From Burkholderia gladioli (GTDB lineage: Bacteria; Pseudomonadota; Gammaproteobacteria; Burkholderiales; Burkholderiaceae), in NCBI RefSeq assembly GCF_000959725.1, contig NZ_CP009322.1, forward strand, positions 186,001 to 250,000: a stretch of DNA of 64,000 bases, read 5' to 3'. Position numbers and translations under genes: made by a program. Within the stretch, counting starts at the first letter, position 1. Every line of letters begins with the position of its first letter. Below are positions 8,993-17,494 of this stretch, one piece after another. The notes below the pieces were generated by a model. It made no database searches. It saw only the letters and a program-made list of their open reading frames with translations, and had not been told where the DNA came from.

Positions 8993-9371
8993 GGTGAATG
9001 AAGCGCGTTCTCTGGTGGCGCGGCGGCCGGCGCCGGCTGGCGACCGGGGCGGCTCGACGGTGATGGGCGGCAGGCAGCGGCGAGGCCATGGCGAGGGCAG
9101 CGGCGAGTCGCTGGCCGTCGCGGGCGGTGCCGCGGGTGCTGAATATCGGCGGGCGTGATTGTAAGCCGGGATGCGAGGCGCTTGCAGAGGCTTTTCCGCT
9201 TGCTTGCGGGTCGCCAGGCGAGTGGAACAGGAGGGGTAAGCGAAGCGGACTTCAGTTCGATGACGCGGCAATGCCCCCGTGCCGGCCGCTGTTTTCGATG
9301 GCGCCGACACGGCCGCGTGCGATACTCGCCGCTCGTCCGCGCGAGCGGAGCCAGTCACCGGAGGAGCCGCC
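8993..9371. other. Divergent intergenic region
   Basis: About 380 bases between the acyltransferase start (minus) and the small gene at 9372 (plus). It presumably holds promoters for both. No RNA gene, repeat or operator stands out, and the open frames through it look like chance frames in GC-rich DNA. Confidence 0.4.
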
Positions 9372-9671
9372 GTGTTCGCGAGTTATGATCCGACCCATAC
9401 GGGTTTCGTCGCCGAGATCGACGGCTGTCGTTGTGTCATCGAGGGCATCGCCTCGCCGATCGCGGACCAGATCGACTGGCGCTGGACCATCTCGATCGCG
9501 CACCTGGACAATCCCGACGGCATGGATCCCGACAAGTTCGACGTGCTGGCGACGGGGGAGACGGTGACGCCGCTGCAGGCCTCGCAGCAGATCGTGGCCT
9601 GGCTCGATGCGCATCCGCCCGAGGACGATGAGGAGGAAGACGCTTCGCCGGAAGGCGGCGAGGGGCGCTGA
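9372..9671 (+). CDS. Hypothetical protein, 99 aa
   Basis: Starts at a GTG (VFASYDPTHTGFVAEIDG) with a GGAGGAG ribosome site seven bases upstream; an ATG at 9279 in the same frame has no such site. The fold looks alpha/beta (EIDGCRCVIEGIA, WRWTISIAHLD, TPLQASQQIVAWLD) with a very acidic tail (EDDEEEDASPEGG). No signal peptide or membrane segment. No family recognised. Convergent with the GntR regulator. Confidence 0.65.
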   Translation: MFASYDPTHTGFVAEIDGCRCVIEGIASPIADQIDWRWTISIAHLDNPDGMDPDKFDVLATGETVTPLQASQQIVAWLDAHPPEDDEEEDASPEGGEGR

Positions 9672-9734
9672 GCGGCGCTTCTTGCGCCGCCCGCGCCTGA
9701 AAGGAACCTGGCTTCGAGGGGCGGCGCGCCCCTC
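9672..9734. terminator. Two GC-rich hairpins between convergent genes
   Basis: GCGGCGC-TTCTT-GCGCCGC (9672-9690) and GAGGGGCG-GCG-CGCCCCTC (9716-9734) are perfect stems in the gap between the hypothetical gene and the GntR gene. Neither has a clear U-tract, so a terminator role is possible but not shown. Confidence 0.35.
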
Positions 9735-9740
9735 CTTGCC

Positions 9741-10469
9741 TCAGCGCCAGGCTTGCGTGAACTCCGCGATCACGCGCGTCAGGTGCGCCTGCATCGCCTC
9801 GCGCGCAGCCTGCGCGTCGCGCGCCATGATGGCCGAGAAGATCCGCTGGTGCTCGTCCTGCGAGGCCTCGCGCAAGGCCGTGTCGTGGAAATGCTCCTCG
9901 ATCTTGCGCCACAGCGGATCGGCCCGCGAGCCGTCCCACATCGCCGCCACCATGTGCCTCAGCACCGCATTGCCGCTGGCTTCGGCGATCCCCAGATGGA
10001 ATTCCCGGTCGGCCGCCTCGTTGGCGGCCTTGTCGGCCATGTTCTCGCGCATCGCGCGCAGCGCGGCGAACAGGCGGTCGAGATCGGCGTCCTTGCGCTC
10101 GGTGGCCGCCAGCGCGGCGATTTCCGCCTCGATCAGCGCCCGCGCGCGCAGCGTCTCGATCGGCCCCGGCCCGCGCGGCAGATCGAAGGGCGTGGGCCGC
10201 GCCTCGCGCGTTTCCGCCACGTAGATTCCCGAGCCGACCCGCACCTCCACCACGCCCCGTACCTCCAGCGCGATGATCGCCTCGCGCACCTGGGTACGGC
10301 TCACCGCGAAGCGCTCGGCCAGCGTGCGCTCCGAGGGCAGGCGCGCGCCGGCACCCACGTCGCCCGAGGCGATCAGTTCGTAGATCTGTTTTGCCAGCCC
10401 GACGTAGGAACGGTCGGCCGCGTCGGCTTCGGCGGCGCGGCCCGGCGGCGTGGAAAAGACTTCGGCCAT
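9741..10469 (-). CDS. GntR/FadR-type (FCD) regulator, probably of hexuronate use
   Basis: A 242-residue protein. The N-terminal winged helix spans residues 21-85 (LPSERTLAERFAVSRTQVRE, VEVRVGSGIYVAE). The C-terminal FCD ligand domain carries the metal-type ligands in REFHLGIAEASGN and in the helix DEHQRIFSAIMARD. It is divergent from uxuA, and four TGGT-ACCA palindromes lie between them; that is the operator type of UxuR/ExuR regulators. It probably represses the uxuA unit and itself until a hexuronate-derived ligand binds. Confidence 0.88.
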   Translation of the reverse strand: MAEVFSTPPGRAAEADAADRSYVGLAKQIYELIASGDVGAGARLPSERTLAERFAVSRTQVREAIIALEVRGVVEVRVGSGIYVAETREARPTPFDLPRGPGPIETLRARALIEAEIAALAATERKDADLDRLFAALRAMRENMADKAANEAADREFHLGIAEASGNAVLRHMVAAMWDGSRADPLWRKIEEHFHDTALREASQDEHQRIFSAIMARDAQAAREAMQAHLTRVIAEFTQAWR

Positions 10470-10529
10470 GCGATGTGCTCTCGAGATAAGGCACCGGCCG
10501 GGAAGGGCCGGCCGGGGGAACGCGAAAAA

Positions 10530-10539
10530 TGGTACACCA
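10530..10539. promoter_or_regulatory. GntR/FCD operator-like palindrome, regulator-proximal
   Basis: TGGTACACCA matches the TGGT-NN-ACCA form of FadR/UxuR-type operators. It sits 61 bp upstream of the regulator's ATG, in a position suited to autoregulation. The motif is seen directly; the binding partner is inferred. Confidence 0.5.
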
Positions 10540-10629
10540 GTTTGGCCGGCCGCCGGCCACGGTCGATCCGGCCTCGGCCGAAATCCTTGCCGGCCGGCCC
10601 GCTGGGTCTGGTCGACATGTTTTCTCAAC

Positions 10630-10683
10630 TGGTAAACCACTATTCCGCCGAATTGGTTGACCAGTGAGAATCTGGTCTAACCA
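10630..10683. promoter_or_regulatory. Cluster of three GntR/FCD operator-like palindromes upstream of uxuA
   Basis: TGGTAAACCA (10630-10639), TGGTTGACCA (10654-10663) and TGGTCTAACCA (10673-10683, one base longer in the centre) lie within 54 bp, about 60-110 bp before the uxuA start. The spacing of 24 and 19 bp places the first two near two helical turns apart. Three sites suggest cooperative repression of the uxuA-transporter unit. Confidence 0.6.
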
Positions 10684-10741
10684 GGCGGGGCCGGACCACC
10701 CGGCGCGCCGCCATGCGACGTTCATGAAGGAGGAGCGCACG

Positions 10742-11788
10742 GTGAAGATGTCCTTTCGTTGGTACGGCGATGCCGATCCCGTTTCGCTGCAGTACATCCG
10801 CCAGATTCCCGGCGTCACGCAGATCGTGTCGGCCGTCTACGACGAGCCGGTGGGCGAGGTCTGGCCGCTGGCGAAGATCGAGGCGCTGAAGGCGAGGATC
10901 GAGGCGGCCGGGCTGCGCTTCGAGGTGGTCGAATCGGTGCCGGTGCACGAGGACATCAAGCTCGGCAAGCCCTCGCGCGATCGCCTGATCGCCAACTACC
11001 AGCAGACCCTGCGCCACCTGGCGGCGGCCGGCATTCGCGTGGTCTGCTACAACTTCATGCCGGTGTTCGACTGGACCCGCACCGAGCTGGCCAAGACGCT
11101 GGAGGACGGCTCCACCTGCCTGGCCTTCAGCACCGCCGAGGTGGAGCGCATCGATCCGGCCGAGGGCATCTCGCTGCCGGGCTGGGATTCGAGCTACCAG
11201 CCCGGGCAGTTGCAGGCCCTGCTGGCCGAGTACCGCGAGATCGACGAGGCTCGGCTGTGGGCCAACCTCGAATACTTCCTGAAGGCGATCGTGCCGGTGG
11301 CGGCCGAATGCGGGATCCGCATGGCGATCCATCCCGACGATCCGCCGCGCCCGATCTTCGGCTTGCCGCGCATCGTCAAGAATCGCGACGACCTGGCCCG
11401 CATCCTGAAGGCGGTCGATCACCCGGCCAACGGCCTGACGCTCTGCTCGGGCTCGCTCGGCGCGGGGCCGCAGAACGACGTGGAGGCGCTGGTGCGCGAG
11501 TTCGGCGCGATGGGCCGCATCCACTTCGCGCATATCCGCAACGTCAAGATCACGCCCGAGGGCGACTTCGAGGAATCGGCGCACCTGTCGAGCTGCGGTT
11601 CGCTCGATATCGCCGCGATCGTGAAGGCCTACCACGACACCGGCTTCACCGGCTACGTGCGGCCCGATCACGGCCGCATGATCTGGGGCGAAACCGGCAA
11701 GCCCGGCTACGGGCTCTATGACCGCGCGCTGGGCGCGGTCTACCTGAACGGGCTCTGGGAAGCGCTGCAGAAGTTCGATCACGCCTGA
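10742..11788 (+). CDS. uxuA: Mannonate dehydratase
   Basis: A 348-residue protein. The start is the GTG at 10742, preceded by AAGGAGG eight bases upstream; the ATG at 10724 overlaps that ribosome site. The protein shows the UxuA TIM-barrel fold and metal ligands: [29 protein letters not shown] and YVRPDHGRM. It dehydrates D-mannonate to 2-keto-3-deoxygluconate in the hexuronate (glucuronate) pathway, cytoplasmic. It is shorter than the 394-residue E. coli enzyme, as in many non-enteric UxuA proteins. The MFS gene downstream is the likely importer. Confidence 0.93.
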   Translation: MKMSFRWYGDADPVSLQYIRQIPGVTQIVSAVYDEPVGEVWPLAKIEALKARIEAAGLRFEVVESVPVHEDIKLGKPSRDRLIANYQQTLRHLAAAGIRVVCYNFMPVFDWTRTELAKTLEDGSTCLAFSTAEVERIDPAEGISLPGWDSSYQPGQLQALLAEYREIDEARLWANLEYFLKAIVPVAAECGIRMAIHPDDPPRPIFGLPRIVKNRDDLARILKAVDHPANGLTLCSGSLGAGPQNDVEALVREFGAMGRIHFAHIRNVKITPEGDFEESAHLSSCGSLDIAAIVKAYHDTGFTGYVRPDHGRMIWGETGKPGYGLYDRALGAVYLNGLWEALQKFDHA

Positions 11789-11953
11789 GCCGCGCGCGGA
11801 TGCGGGCGCGGCGCCATGAGGCCCGCGCCCGCGTTTCATCGCGCGAGACGCGATACACCACCGACTACACCGACAAGCACGCCAACGTGCGACCGATGAC
11901 GTCCGCCTGACACGGGCTGACGCGCCGGCAACCCAACGAAGCGGAGACCTTCG

Positions 11954-13294
11954 ATGCCGAACATCCGATGGGCGATGATCTTCATGTGTTTCCTCGCCAA
12001 CGTCATCAATTTCGTCGATCGCGCCAACCTCGCGATCGCCGCGCCCAGCATCCGCGCCGAGCTCGGCCTCGATGCGGTCGGCATGGGCCTGGTGCTCAGC
12101 GCCTTCTTCTGGACCTACGCGTTCCTGCAACTTCCGGCCGGCTGGTTCATCGACAAGGTCGGCGTGCGCGTCGCGCTGGCGCTGGCGGTCGGCTGGTGGT
12201 CGGTGTTCACGGTCGCCACCGGTGCCGCGCGCGGGCTCGGGCAACTGGTCGGCATGCGCCTGATGCTGGGCGTCGGCGAGTCGGCCGCGATTCCCTCGTT
12301 CGCCAAGGTCGCCTTCAACTGGTTCCCGCGTCGCGAGCGCGGGCTGGCCAGCAGCATCTTCGACAGCGGCTCGCGGGTGGGCTCGGCCCTGTCGCTGCCG
12401 CTGGTGGCCTGGCTGATCTCGCTGATCGGCTGGCGCGGCTCCTTCGTCGTGACGGGCGGGCTGGGCATCGTCTGGGCGCTGGCCTGGTGGTTCATCTACC
12501 GCGACCCGGAGCGCTATCGCTCGATCGCGCCGGCAGCCGTCGATGCGTTGCTGGCCGAGCGGGCCGGCGCGGCCGACGTCGGCGGCAAGCCGGGCGCGCC
12601 CGCCGCGTCGGGCCCTGAAACCGCCGCGCCGCGCGTGTCCTGGCTCGACCTGTTCCGCTATCGCACCATCTGGGGAATGATGATCGGCCTGTTCTGCCTG
12701 AACTTCGCGATCTACTTCTTCATCACCTGGTTCCCGAGCTACCTGCTGCAATCGCGCGGCTTCTCGCTGGCCTCGCTCGGCACGCTCGGCATGCTGCCGG
12801 CGCTGGTCGCGATCCCGGGCGGCTGGCTCGGCGGCTACGTGTCCGACGCGCTGTTCCGGCGCGGCTGGAGCGCCACCGCCGCGCGCAAGACCTGCCTGGT
12901 GGGCGGCATGCTGGCTTCCTCGTCGATCGCCTTGTCGGCGCTGGTCGACAACGTCGGCCTGTGCCTCGCGCTGTTCTCGCTGTCCTATGCGGGGCTGTCG
13001 TTCGCCGGCGCCAACGTCTGGACCCTGGTGGGCGAGGTGGCGCCGTCGCCGGCCCATGTCGCCTCGATCGGCGGGATCCAGAACTTCGCCGGCAACCTGG
13101 CCGGCATCTTCATCACCACCTTCACGGGCGTGATGCTGTCGATCACGCGTGGCTCCTTCGTGGTGCCGCTGGTGGCGGCCGGCACGCTCTGCGTGGTGGG
13201 CGCCTTGTCCTACCTGTTCCTGGTCGGCCGGGTCGAGCCGCTGCCGCCGCTGCGCGGCGGCGCGCCGGCCGGCGGGCGCGCCAGCGCGGCCTGA
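11954..13294 (+). CDS. MFS transporter, anion:cation symporter family (hexuronate-type)
   Basis: A 446-residue, twelve-helix transporter. The first helix region (FLANVINFVDRANLAIAAPS) is the signature of the ACS family, which carries glucarate, galactonate, hexuronates and phthalate. A cytoplasmic loop of about 60 residues separates the two halves. It starts MPNIRWAMIF after a GCGGAGA ribosome site, 165 bp after uxuA, and is probably cotranscribed. By context it imports a hexuronate or aldonate that feeds mannonate dehydratase. Substrate inferred. Confidence 0.88.
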   Translation: MPNIRWAMIFMCFLANVINFVDRANLAIAAPSIRAELGLDAVGMGLVLSAFFWTYAFLQLPAGWFIDKVGVRVALALAVGWWSVFTVATGAARGLGQLVGMRLMLGVGESAAIPSFAKVAFNWFPRRERGLASSIFDSGSRVGSALSLPLVAWLISLIGWRGSFVVTGGLGIVWALAWWFIYRDPERYRSIAPAAVDALLAERAGAADVGGKPGAPAASGPETAAPRVSWLDLFRYRTIWGMMIGLFCLNFAIYFFITWFPSYLLQSRGFSLASLGTLGMLPALVAIPGGWLGGYVSDALFRRGWSATAARKTCLVGGMLASSSIALSALVDNVGLCLALFSLSYAGLSFAGANVWTLVGEVAPSPAHVASIGGIQNFAGNLAGIFITTFTGVMLSITRGSFVVPLVAAGTLCVVGALSYLFLVGRVEPLPPLRGGAPAGGRASAA

Positions 13295-13405
13295 TGATGC
13301 GAATGCGCCGGCGCGGCCGTTGCCGCTGGCCTCGCATCGGACGTCGCCATCTTCGGCGCGTGCGGGGCGAGGCCTTGCGGCGGGTGCTGTCGCAGGCGGC
13401 GCCGC

Positions 13406-14416
13406 TCAGTCGATGAGCCCGACGCGGCGCGCGGCCGAGGCGAGATAGAGCGGCGAGGGATCGCGCTGGTATTCGCGCCAGCAGGTGTAGCTCATCTTGA
13501 TCACGTGCTCGTCGTCGGCCTGCACGGCGCGGCGCAGGATCTCGTCCCAGTCGGCATCGACGCGCGGCAGCGGCTTGTCGACATCGAGCGGCACCTCGAT
13601 GCTCGCGTAGGCGGCGCACAGCGCGACCCACAATTCGGGCAGGCTGCGCGCGACCAGTTGCGGCGGAAGTTGCGCGAACAACAATCGCGAGGCATGCGTG
13701 GCCGTCACGGTGTGCAGCACGGTGAAGTCGGGCGCGCGCCAGTAGGCGGCGATGGTGGCCGCGGCGATCCCGTCGAGCAGGTGCCCGGTCTCGGGCGGCG
13801 CGAGCAGGGCCTCGCGAAAGCGCGGGTGCTTCGCGACCAGGCGCAGGCGATCGGTGATGAAGTCGCCGCTGATCTCCCGCTTGTCGATGGCGCGTGCGGC
13901 CTGCACGAAGGCGGTATCGATCCGCTCGGCGCGCGGCCGCGAGGCGGGGTCGATCTCGATCGGCAGGTGCCCCGACACCAGCGCCGCCAGCGCGGCGGCG
14001 ATCTCTCCGTCGTGCGCGGCCTCGATGCCGTAGGCCAGCCGGATCACCGCGTGGAAGGCGCCCGAGGCCGGCGCCAGCGGCATCTGCTTGAGCACCGCGA
14101 CGATCACGGCCGTCGCGCCCTCGTCGCCGATCCAGTCGACGAAGCACAGCCGCAGCGCGCCGAAGGCCTTGCCGTCGCCTACGTGGCGCCGCCAGTCGCC
14201 ACGCGCGATGCGGGTGTCGACGGCGGGCGCGGGCAGCGCATATTCGCGCGACCACATGTCGAAGTAGGCCTGCAGGCGCTCGGGCGACGCGCCCATGCGC
14301 GCCAGCGCGACCAGCGCCATCGGCAGGTGGTTGGTGGTGCCTTTCGCCTTCAGGTCGAAGCGGGCGTTGGCGTCGAGCAGCGTGTTCAGCAGGGTGTCGG
14401 TGTGGTGTGTCGACAT
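13406..14416 (-). CDS. Questin oxidase-like protein (DUF4243)
   Basis: A 336-residue protein starting MSTHHTDTLLNTLLDANARF with a GAGAGGAA ribosome site. The sequence (FDLKAKGTTNHLPMALVALARMG, MWSREYALP, FHAVIRLAYGIEA, DFTVLHTVTATHA) matches the DUF4243/questin oxidase family, which includes fungal AflY-type enzymes proposed to open anthraquinone rings without a classical flavin motif. Bacterial members have no settled role. It is monocistronic here, with no polyketide genes nearby. Several conserved His residues (NHLP, FHAVIR, LHTVTATHA) suggest a metal or catalytic site. Confidence 0.8.
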   Translation of the reverse strand: MSTHHTDTLLNTLLDANARFDLKAKGTTNHLPMALVALARMGASPERLQAYFDMWSREYALPAPAVDTRIARGDWRRHVGDGKAFGALRLCFVDWIGDEGATAVIVAVLKQMPLAPASGAFHAVIRLAYGIEAAHDGEIAAALAALVSGHLPIEIDPASRPRAERIDTAFVQAARAIDKREISGDFITDRLRLVAKHPRFREALLAPPETGHLLDGIAAATIAAYWRAPDFTVLHTVTATHASRLLFAQLPPQLVARSLPELWVALCAAYASIEVPLDVDKPLPRVDADWDEILRRAVQADDEHVIKMSYTCWREYQRDPSPLYLASAARRVGLID

Positions 14417-15018
14417 GGTTCCTCTCCTGGTCCAGGATGCGGGTCTCGATTCTAGAAGTTCAAGTGCGCTTGAGAACAAGCAAACCCCTTCGCGCGTGAT
14501 GGGAACGTCGCGAGCGGGGGCATCGAGAGACAAGCAGATCCCGTACCGGGAATGCGGCCGTGAGGCTGGCGCCGGCGAGCAGGAGCGGCGCGGTGGGGAA
14601 TGGCTGCGAGACGGAAGGCAATCGGAAGGCAATCGCTCAATAATCGCGGCGATTTCGCACGAGCGAGCAAGTGTGCGGATGCACTATTCGCTTGTCGATA
14701 TCCGGCCATGCGCGAGCCGAATAGGATTGCGAGCCGAATGCTGAATGATGCGTGGCACTGGATCGAAACGCGCGAATGGCATGTGTCTTCAGTGGCGGGG
14801 CTCTTCGCGCCCACTCGAGTAAAAATCCCCATGCCCTTGCAATAAGGTGCTATTCGATCGATGGCGGTGTGCCGATGCCGAGCAGGCCATCGTTCCAGGC
14901 TTGTCGTGAGTTTTTTTAGTCCGCAGCCGTCTATCGATATACCGATTAATTGGTGGTGCGCCTTTCATGGCGGCAACAAAATCGTCGATTGCATCGCTTT
15001 CCGATCTCGACCGACATC
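14417..15018. other. Divergent intergenic region, relatively AT-rich
   Basis: About 600 bases between the questin oxidase-like gene and the binding-protein gene. GC content falls towards 14940 (GTTTTTTTAG, then CGATATACCGATTAATTGG), which is the likely promoter of the plus-strand gene. I see no credible small gene or RNA. Confidence 0.4.
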
Positions 15019-16692
15019 ATGAACCCCTCCGATTCCGGCACGACGCAGCAAACCACGCGCGGCCGTTTGCTGAACCTTATTACGGCGTTCGGCAGCGCGA
15101 TGTTGTTCGCCGTATCGTCCGCTGCCCTGGCGGCCCAGGCCGACATCACCACCCCTGCCCCGAAAGGCACCCTGGTGTTCTGCAGCGAGGGCAGCCCGGC
15201 CGGTTTCGATCCTGGCCAGTACACCACCAGCACCGATTTCGACGCCAGCACCAACACCGTCTACAACGGCCTGGTGCGCTTTCGCCAGGGATCGCTCGAT
15301 CTCGAGCCGGCGCTGGCCGAAAGCTGGGAAAGCTCGCCCGACCAGCGCATCTACACATTTCACCTGCGCCACGGCGTGAAGTTCCAGACCACCGCCTGGT
15401 TCCGCCCCTCACGTGATTTCAATGCCGACGACGTGTTGTTCACCTTCAATCGCATGCTCGATCCGCAGCAGCCGTTCCGCAAGGCCTATCCGACCAGCTT
15501 CCCGTACTTCAGCGACCTCGGCTTCGACAGGAACATCGCGAGCATCGATCGCGTCGACGACTACACGGTGCGCTTCGTGCTGAAGTCGCCCGACGTGATC
15601 TTCGTGCGCAACCTGGCGATGAGCTTCGCGGCGGTGCTGTCGGCCGAGTACGCGGGGCAGTTGCAGGCGCGCCACCGCGAGGCCGACATCAACCAGTTGC
15701 CGGTTGGCACGGGGCCCTTCGTGTTCCGCTCGTACCAGAAGGACGCGCTGATCCGCTACGACGCGAATCCCGACTACTGGCGCCCGCAGGACGTGCGGCT
15801 CGCGCACCTGGTGTTCGCGATCACGCCCGATCCGGCGGTGCGGATCCAGAAGCTGGCCAGCGGCGAATGCCAGGTGTCGGTGTTCCCGCGCCCGGCGGAC
15901 CTGCAGACGGTGCGCCGCAATCCCTCGCTGAAGCTGGTGTCGGGCGTCGGTTTCAACGTCGGCTTCGTCGCCTACAACACTCAGCATCCGCCGCTGGACC
16001 ACGTCGAGGTGCGTCGCGCGCTCGACATGGCGATCGACAAGCCGGCCATCATCCAGGCCGTGTTCGCCGGCGACGCGAAGGTGGCCACCAACCCGATGCC
16101 GCCCGCGCAATGGTCCTACAACCCCGCGCTGAAGGACGCGCCCTTCGATCCCGCCAAGGCGCGCGCGCTGCTCGCGCAGGCCGGCTTTCCCGATGGTTTC
16201 GAACTGACGCTGTGGGCGATGCCGGTGCAGCGGCCCTACAACCCGAACGCGCAGTTGATGGCACAGATGATCCAGCAGGACTGGGCGAAGATCGGCGTGC
16301 GCGCGAGGATCGTCAGCTACGAATGGGGCGAGTACAACCGGCGCGCCAAGCAGGGCGGCGAGCACGACGTGCTGCTGTACGGCTGGTCGGGCGACAACGG
16401 CGACCCCGACAACTGGCTCGGCGCCTTGCTCGGCTGCGATGCCGTGCATGGCGGCAACGTGTCGAAGTGGTGCGATCCGGGCTTCAATGCGCTGATCGAG
16501 AGGGCGCGCGCCGATCCGAACCAGAAGGAACGCGCGGCGCTCTATGAACGCGCCCAGCTCATCTTCAAGCAGCAGGTGCCGTTCACGCCGATCGCGCATT
16601 CGATCGTGTCGATACCGATCTCGAAGCGCGTGCAGGGGCTCGTCTTCACGCCGCTGGGCAATCATCGCTTCGACGGCGTCTGGCTGCAGTGA
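15019..16692 (+). CDS. Periplasmic peptide-binding protein (DppA/OppA family), orphan
   Basis: A 557-residue protein. From the ATG at 15019 there is a long N-region, then a signal helix (FGSAMLFAVSSAALAAQA) and the mature SBP_bac_5 domain: TLVFCSEGSPAGFDPGQYTT, RIYTFHLRHGVKFQ, DFNADDVLFTFNRML, GTGPFVFRSYQKD and YGWSGDNGDPDNW. These are hallmarks of DppA-type dipeptide receptors. No permease or ATPase gene is next to it, so it must use a transporter encoded elsewhere or act as an extra receptor. Ligand not determined. Confidence 0.92.
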   Translation: MNPSDSGTTQQTTRGRLLNLITAFGSAMLFAVSSAALAAQADITTPAPKGTLVFCSEGSPAGFDPGQYTTSTDFDASTNTVYNGLVRFRQGSLDLEPALAESWESSPDQRIYTFHLRHGVKFQTTAWFRPSRDFNADDVLFTFNRMLDPQQPFRKAYPTSFPYFSDLGFDRNIASIDRVDDYTVRFVLKSPDVIFVRNLAMSFAAVLSAEYAGQLQARHREADINQLPVGTGPFVFRSYQKDALIRYDANPDYWRPQDVRLAHLVFAITPDPAVRIQKLASGECQVSVFPRPADLQTVRRNPSLKLVSGVGFNVGFVAYNTQHPPLDHVEVRRALDMAIDKPAIIQAVFAGDAKVATNPMPPAQWSYNPALKDAPFDPAKARALLAQAGFPDGFELTLWAMPVQRPYNPNAQLMAQMIQQDWAKIGVRARIVSYEWGEYNRRAKQGGEHDVLLYGWSGDNGDPDNWLGALLGCDAVHGGNVSKWCDPGFNALIERARADPNQKERAALYERAQLIFKQQVPFTPIAHSIVSIPISKRVQGLVFTPLGNHRFDGVWLQ

Positions 16693-16704
16693 GACCTGAC
16701 GATG

Positions 16705-16728
16705 CGCCGGTTGGCGATGCAACCGGCG
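16705..16728. terminator. Hairpin between convergent genes
   Basis: CGCCGGTTG and CAACCGGCG form a perfect 9-bp stem with a 6-base loop between the binding-protein gene and the hydrolase gene. There is no U-tract on either strand, so it may be only a pause or RNA-stability element. Confidence 0.35.
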
Positions 16729-16738
16729 TGCGCGACGT

Positions 16739-17494
16739 TCAGGGCTTGTCGGGATGAAGGAGGAAGCGCCGCAGCGAGGCGGTGAAGGCTTCGGGCTGTT
16801 CGAGCATCGGCAGGTGGCCGCAATCGCGCAGCACCTCGTAACCCACGCAGCCTTCCAGCGCCCATTCGGGCACGTTCCACCCGCCGCGCGAGCGTTCGCC
16901 GGCGAGCAGGTAGACGGGATGACGCTCGACCACCTCGTGCAACTGCTCGAGATAAACGGTGTCGCCGGTAACTTCGACCACCGAGCGGCCCATCGCGCGC
17001 AGCGTCGAGGCCGGCTGCGCGTCGAGCCAGCACTCGGCGACATGCGCCAGCCCGGGGGTGACCTTGGCGATGGCGCCGCGCAGCCAACGCGCGGGATCGG
17101 CGCGAAAGCCGGCCAGCATCGTTTCAGCTTCGACGGGCGTCATGCGCCCGACCGAAGCGGACCAGAACGCGTCGTCGAGCGTGAAATTGCCTTCGATGTT
17201 CACGATCCGGCGCACGCGTTCCGGGTAGGTCGCGGCGAACAGCATCGCGATCGCGCCGCCCACCGAATGGCCGACCAGATCGACCACGTCAAGCTCCGGC
17301 CGTGCATCGAGGCAGGCGCGCAGGTGCTCGACCTGGGCCGGCAGCGAGATGCGCTCGAACGGCACCTCGCGATGTTCTCCATAGCCGAGCAGGTCGGGCG
17401 CGAAGTGCGGCGCATCGTAGGCTGCGGTCTCGAACGATCCGATGAAGCCGTGGACGAACACGGCGGACGGCTGGCTGGGCATGGCGCGATTCAT
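16739..17494 (-). CDS. Alpha/beta hydrolase
   Basis: A 251-residue protein starting MNRAMPSQPSAVFVHGF; a second in-frame ATG lies four codons on. It has the oxyanion HGF motif, the nucleophile elbow VGHSVGGAIAM, and the C-terminal RDCGHLPMLEQP, which supplies the catalytic His. No signal peptide, so it is cytoplasmic. Its ATG overlaps the stop of the DinB-like gene by four bases, so the two are translated together. Substrate unknown; the family includes esterases, lactonases and C-C hydrolases. Confidence 0.88.
   Translation of the reverse strand: MNRAMPSQPSAVFVHGFIGSFETAAYDAPHFAPDLLGYGEHREVPFERISLPAQVEHLRACLDARPELDVVDLVGHSVGGAIAMLFAATYPERVRRIVNIEGNFTLDDAFWSASVGRMTPVEAETMLAGFRADPARWLRGAIAKVTPGLAHVAECWLDAQPASTLRAMGRSVVEVTGDTVYLEQLHEVVERHPVYLLAGERSRGGWNVPEWALEGCVGYEVLRDCGHLPMLEQPEAFTASLRRFLLHPDKP

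Noticed and set aside
10640..13057. 805-codon minus-strand open frame across uxuA and the MFS gene
   Set aside because: Arg/Gln/His-rich composition typical of antisense frames in GC-rich DNA; the plus-strand genes have clear families and ribosome sites.
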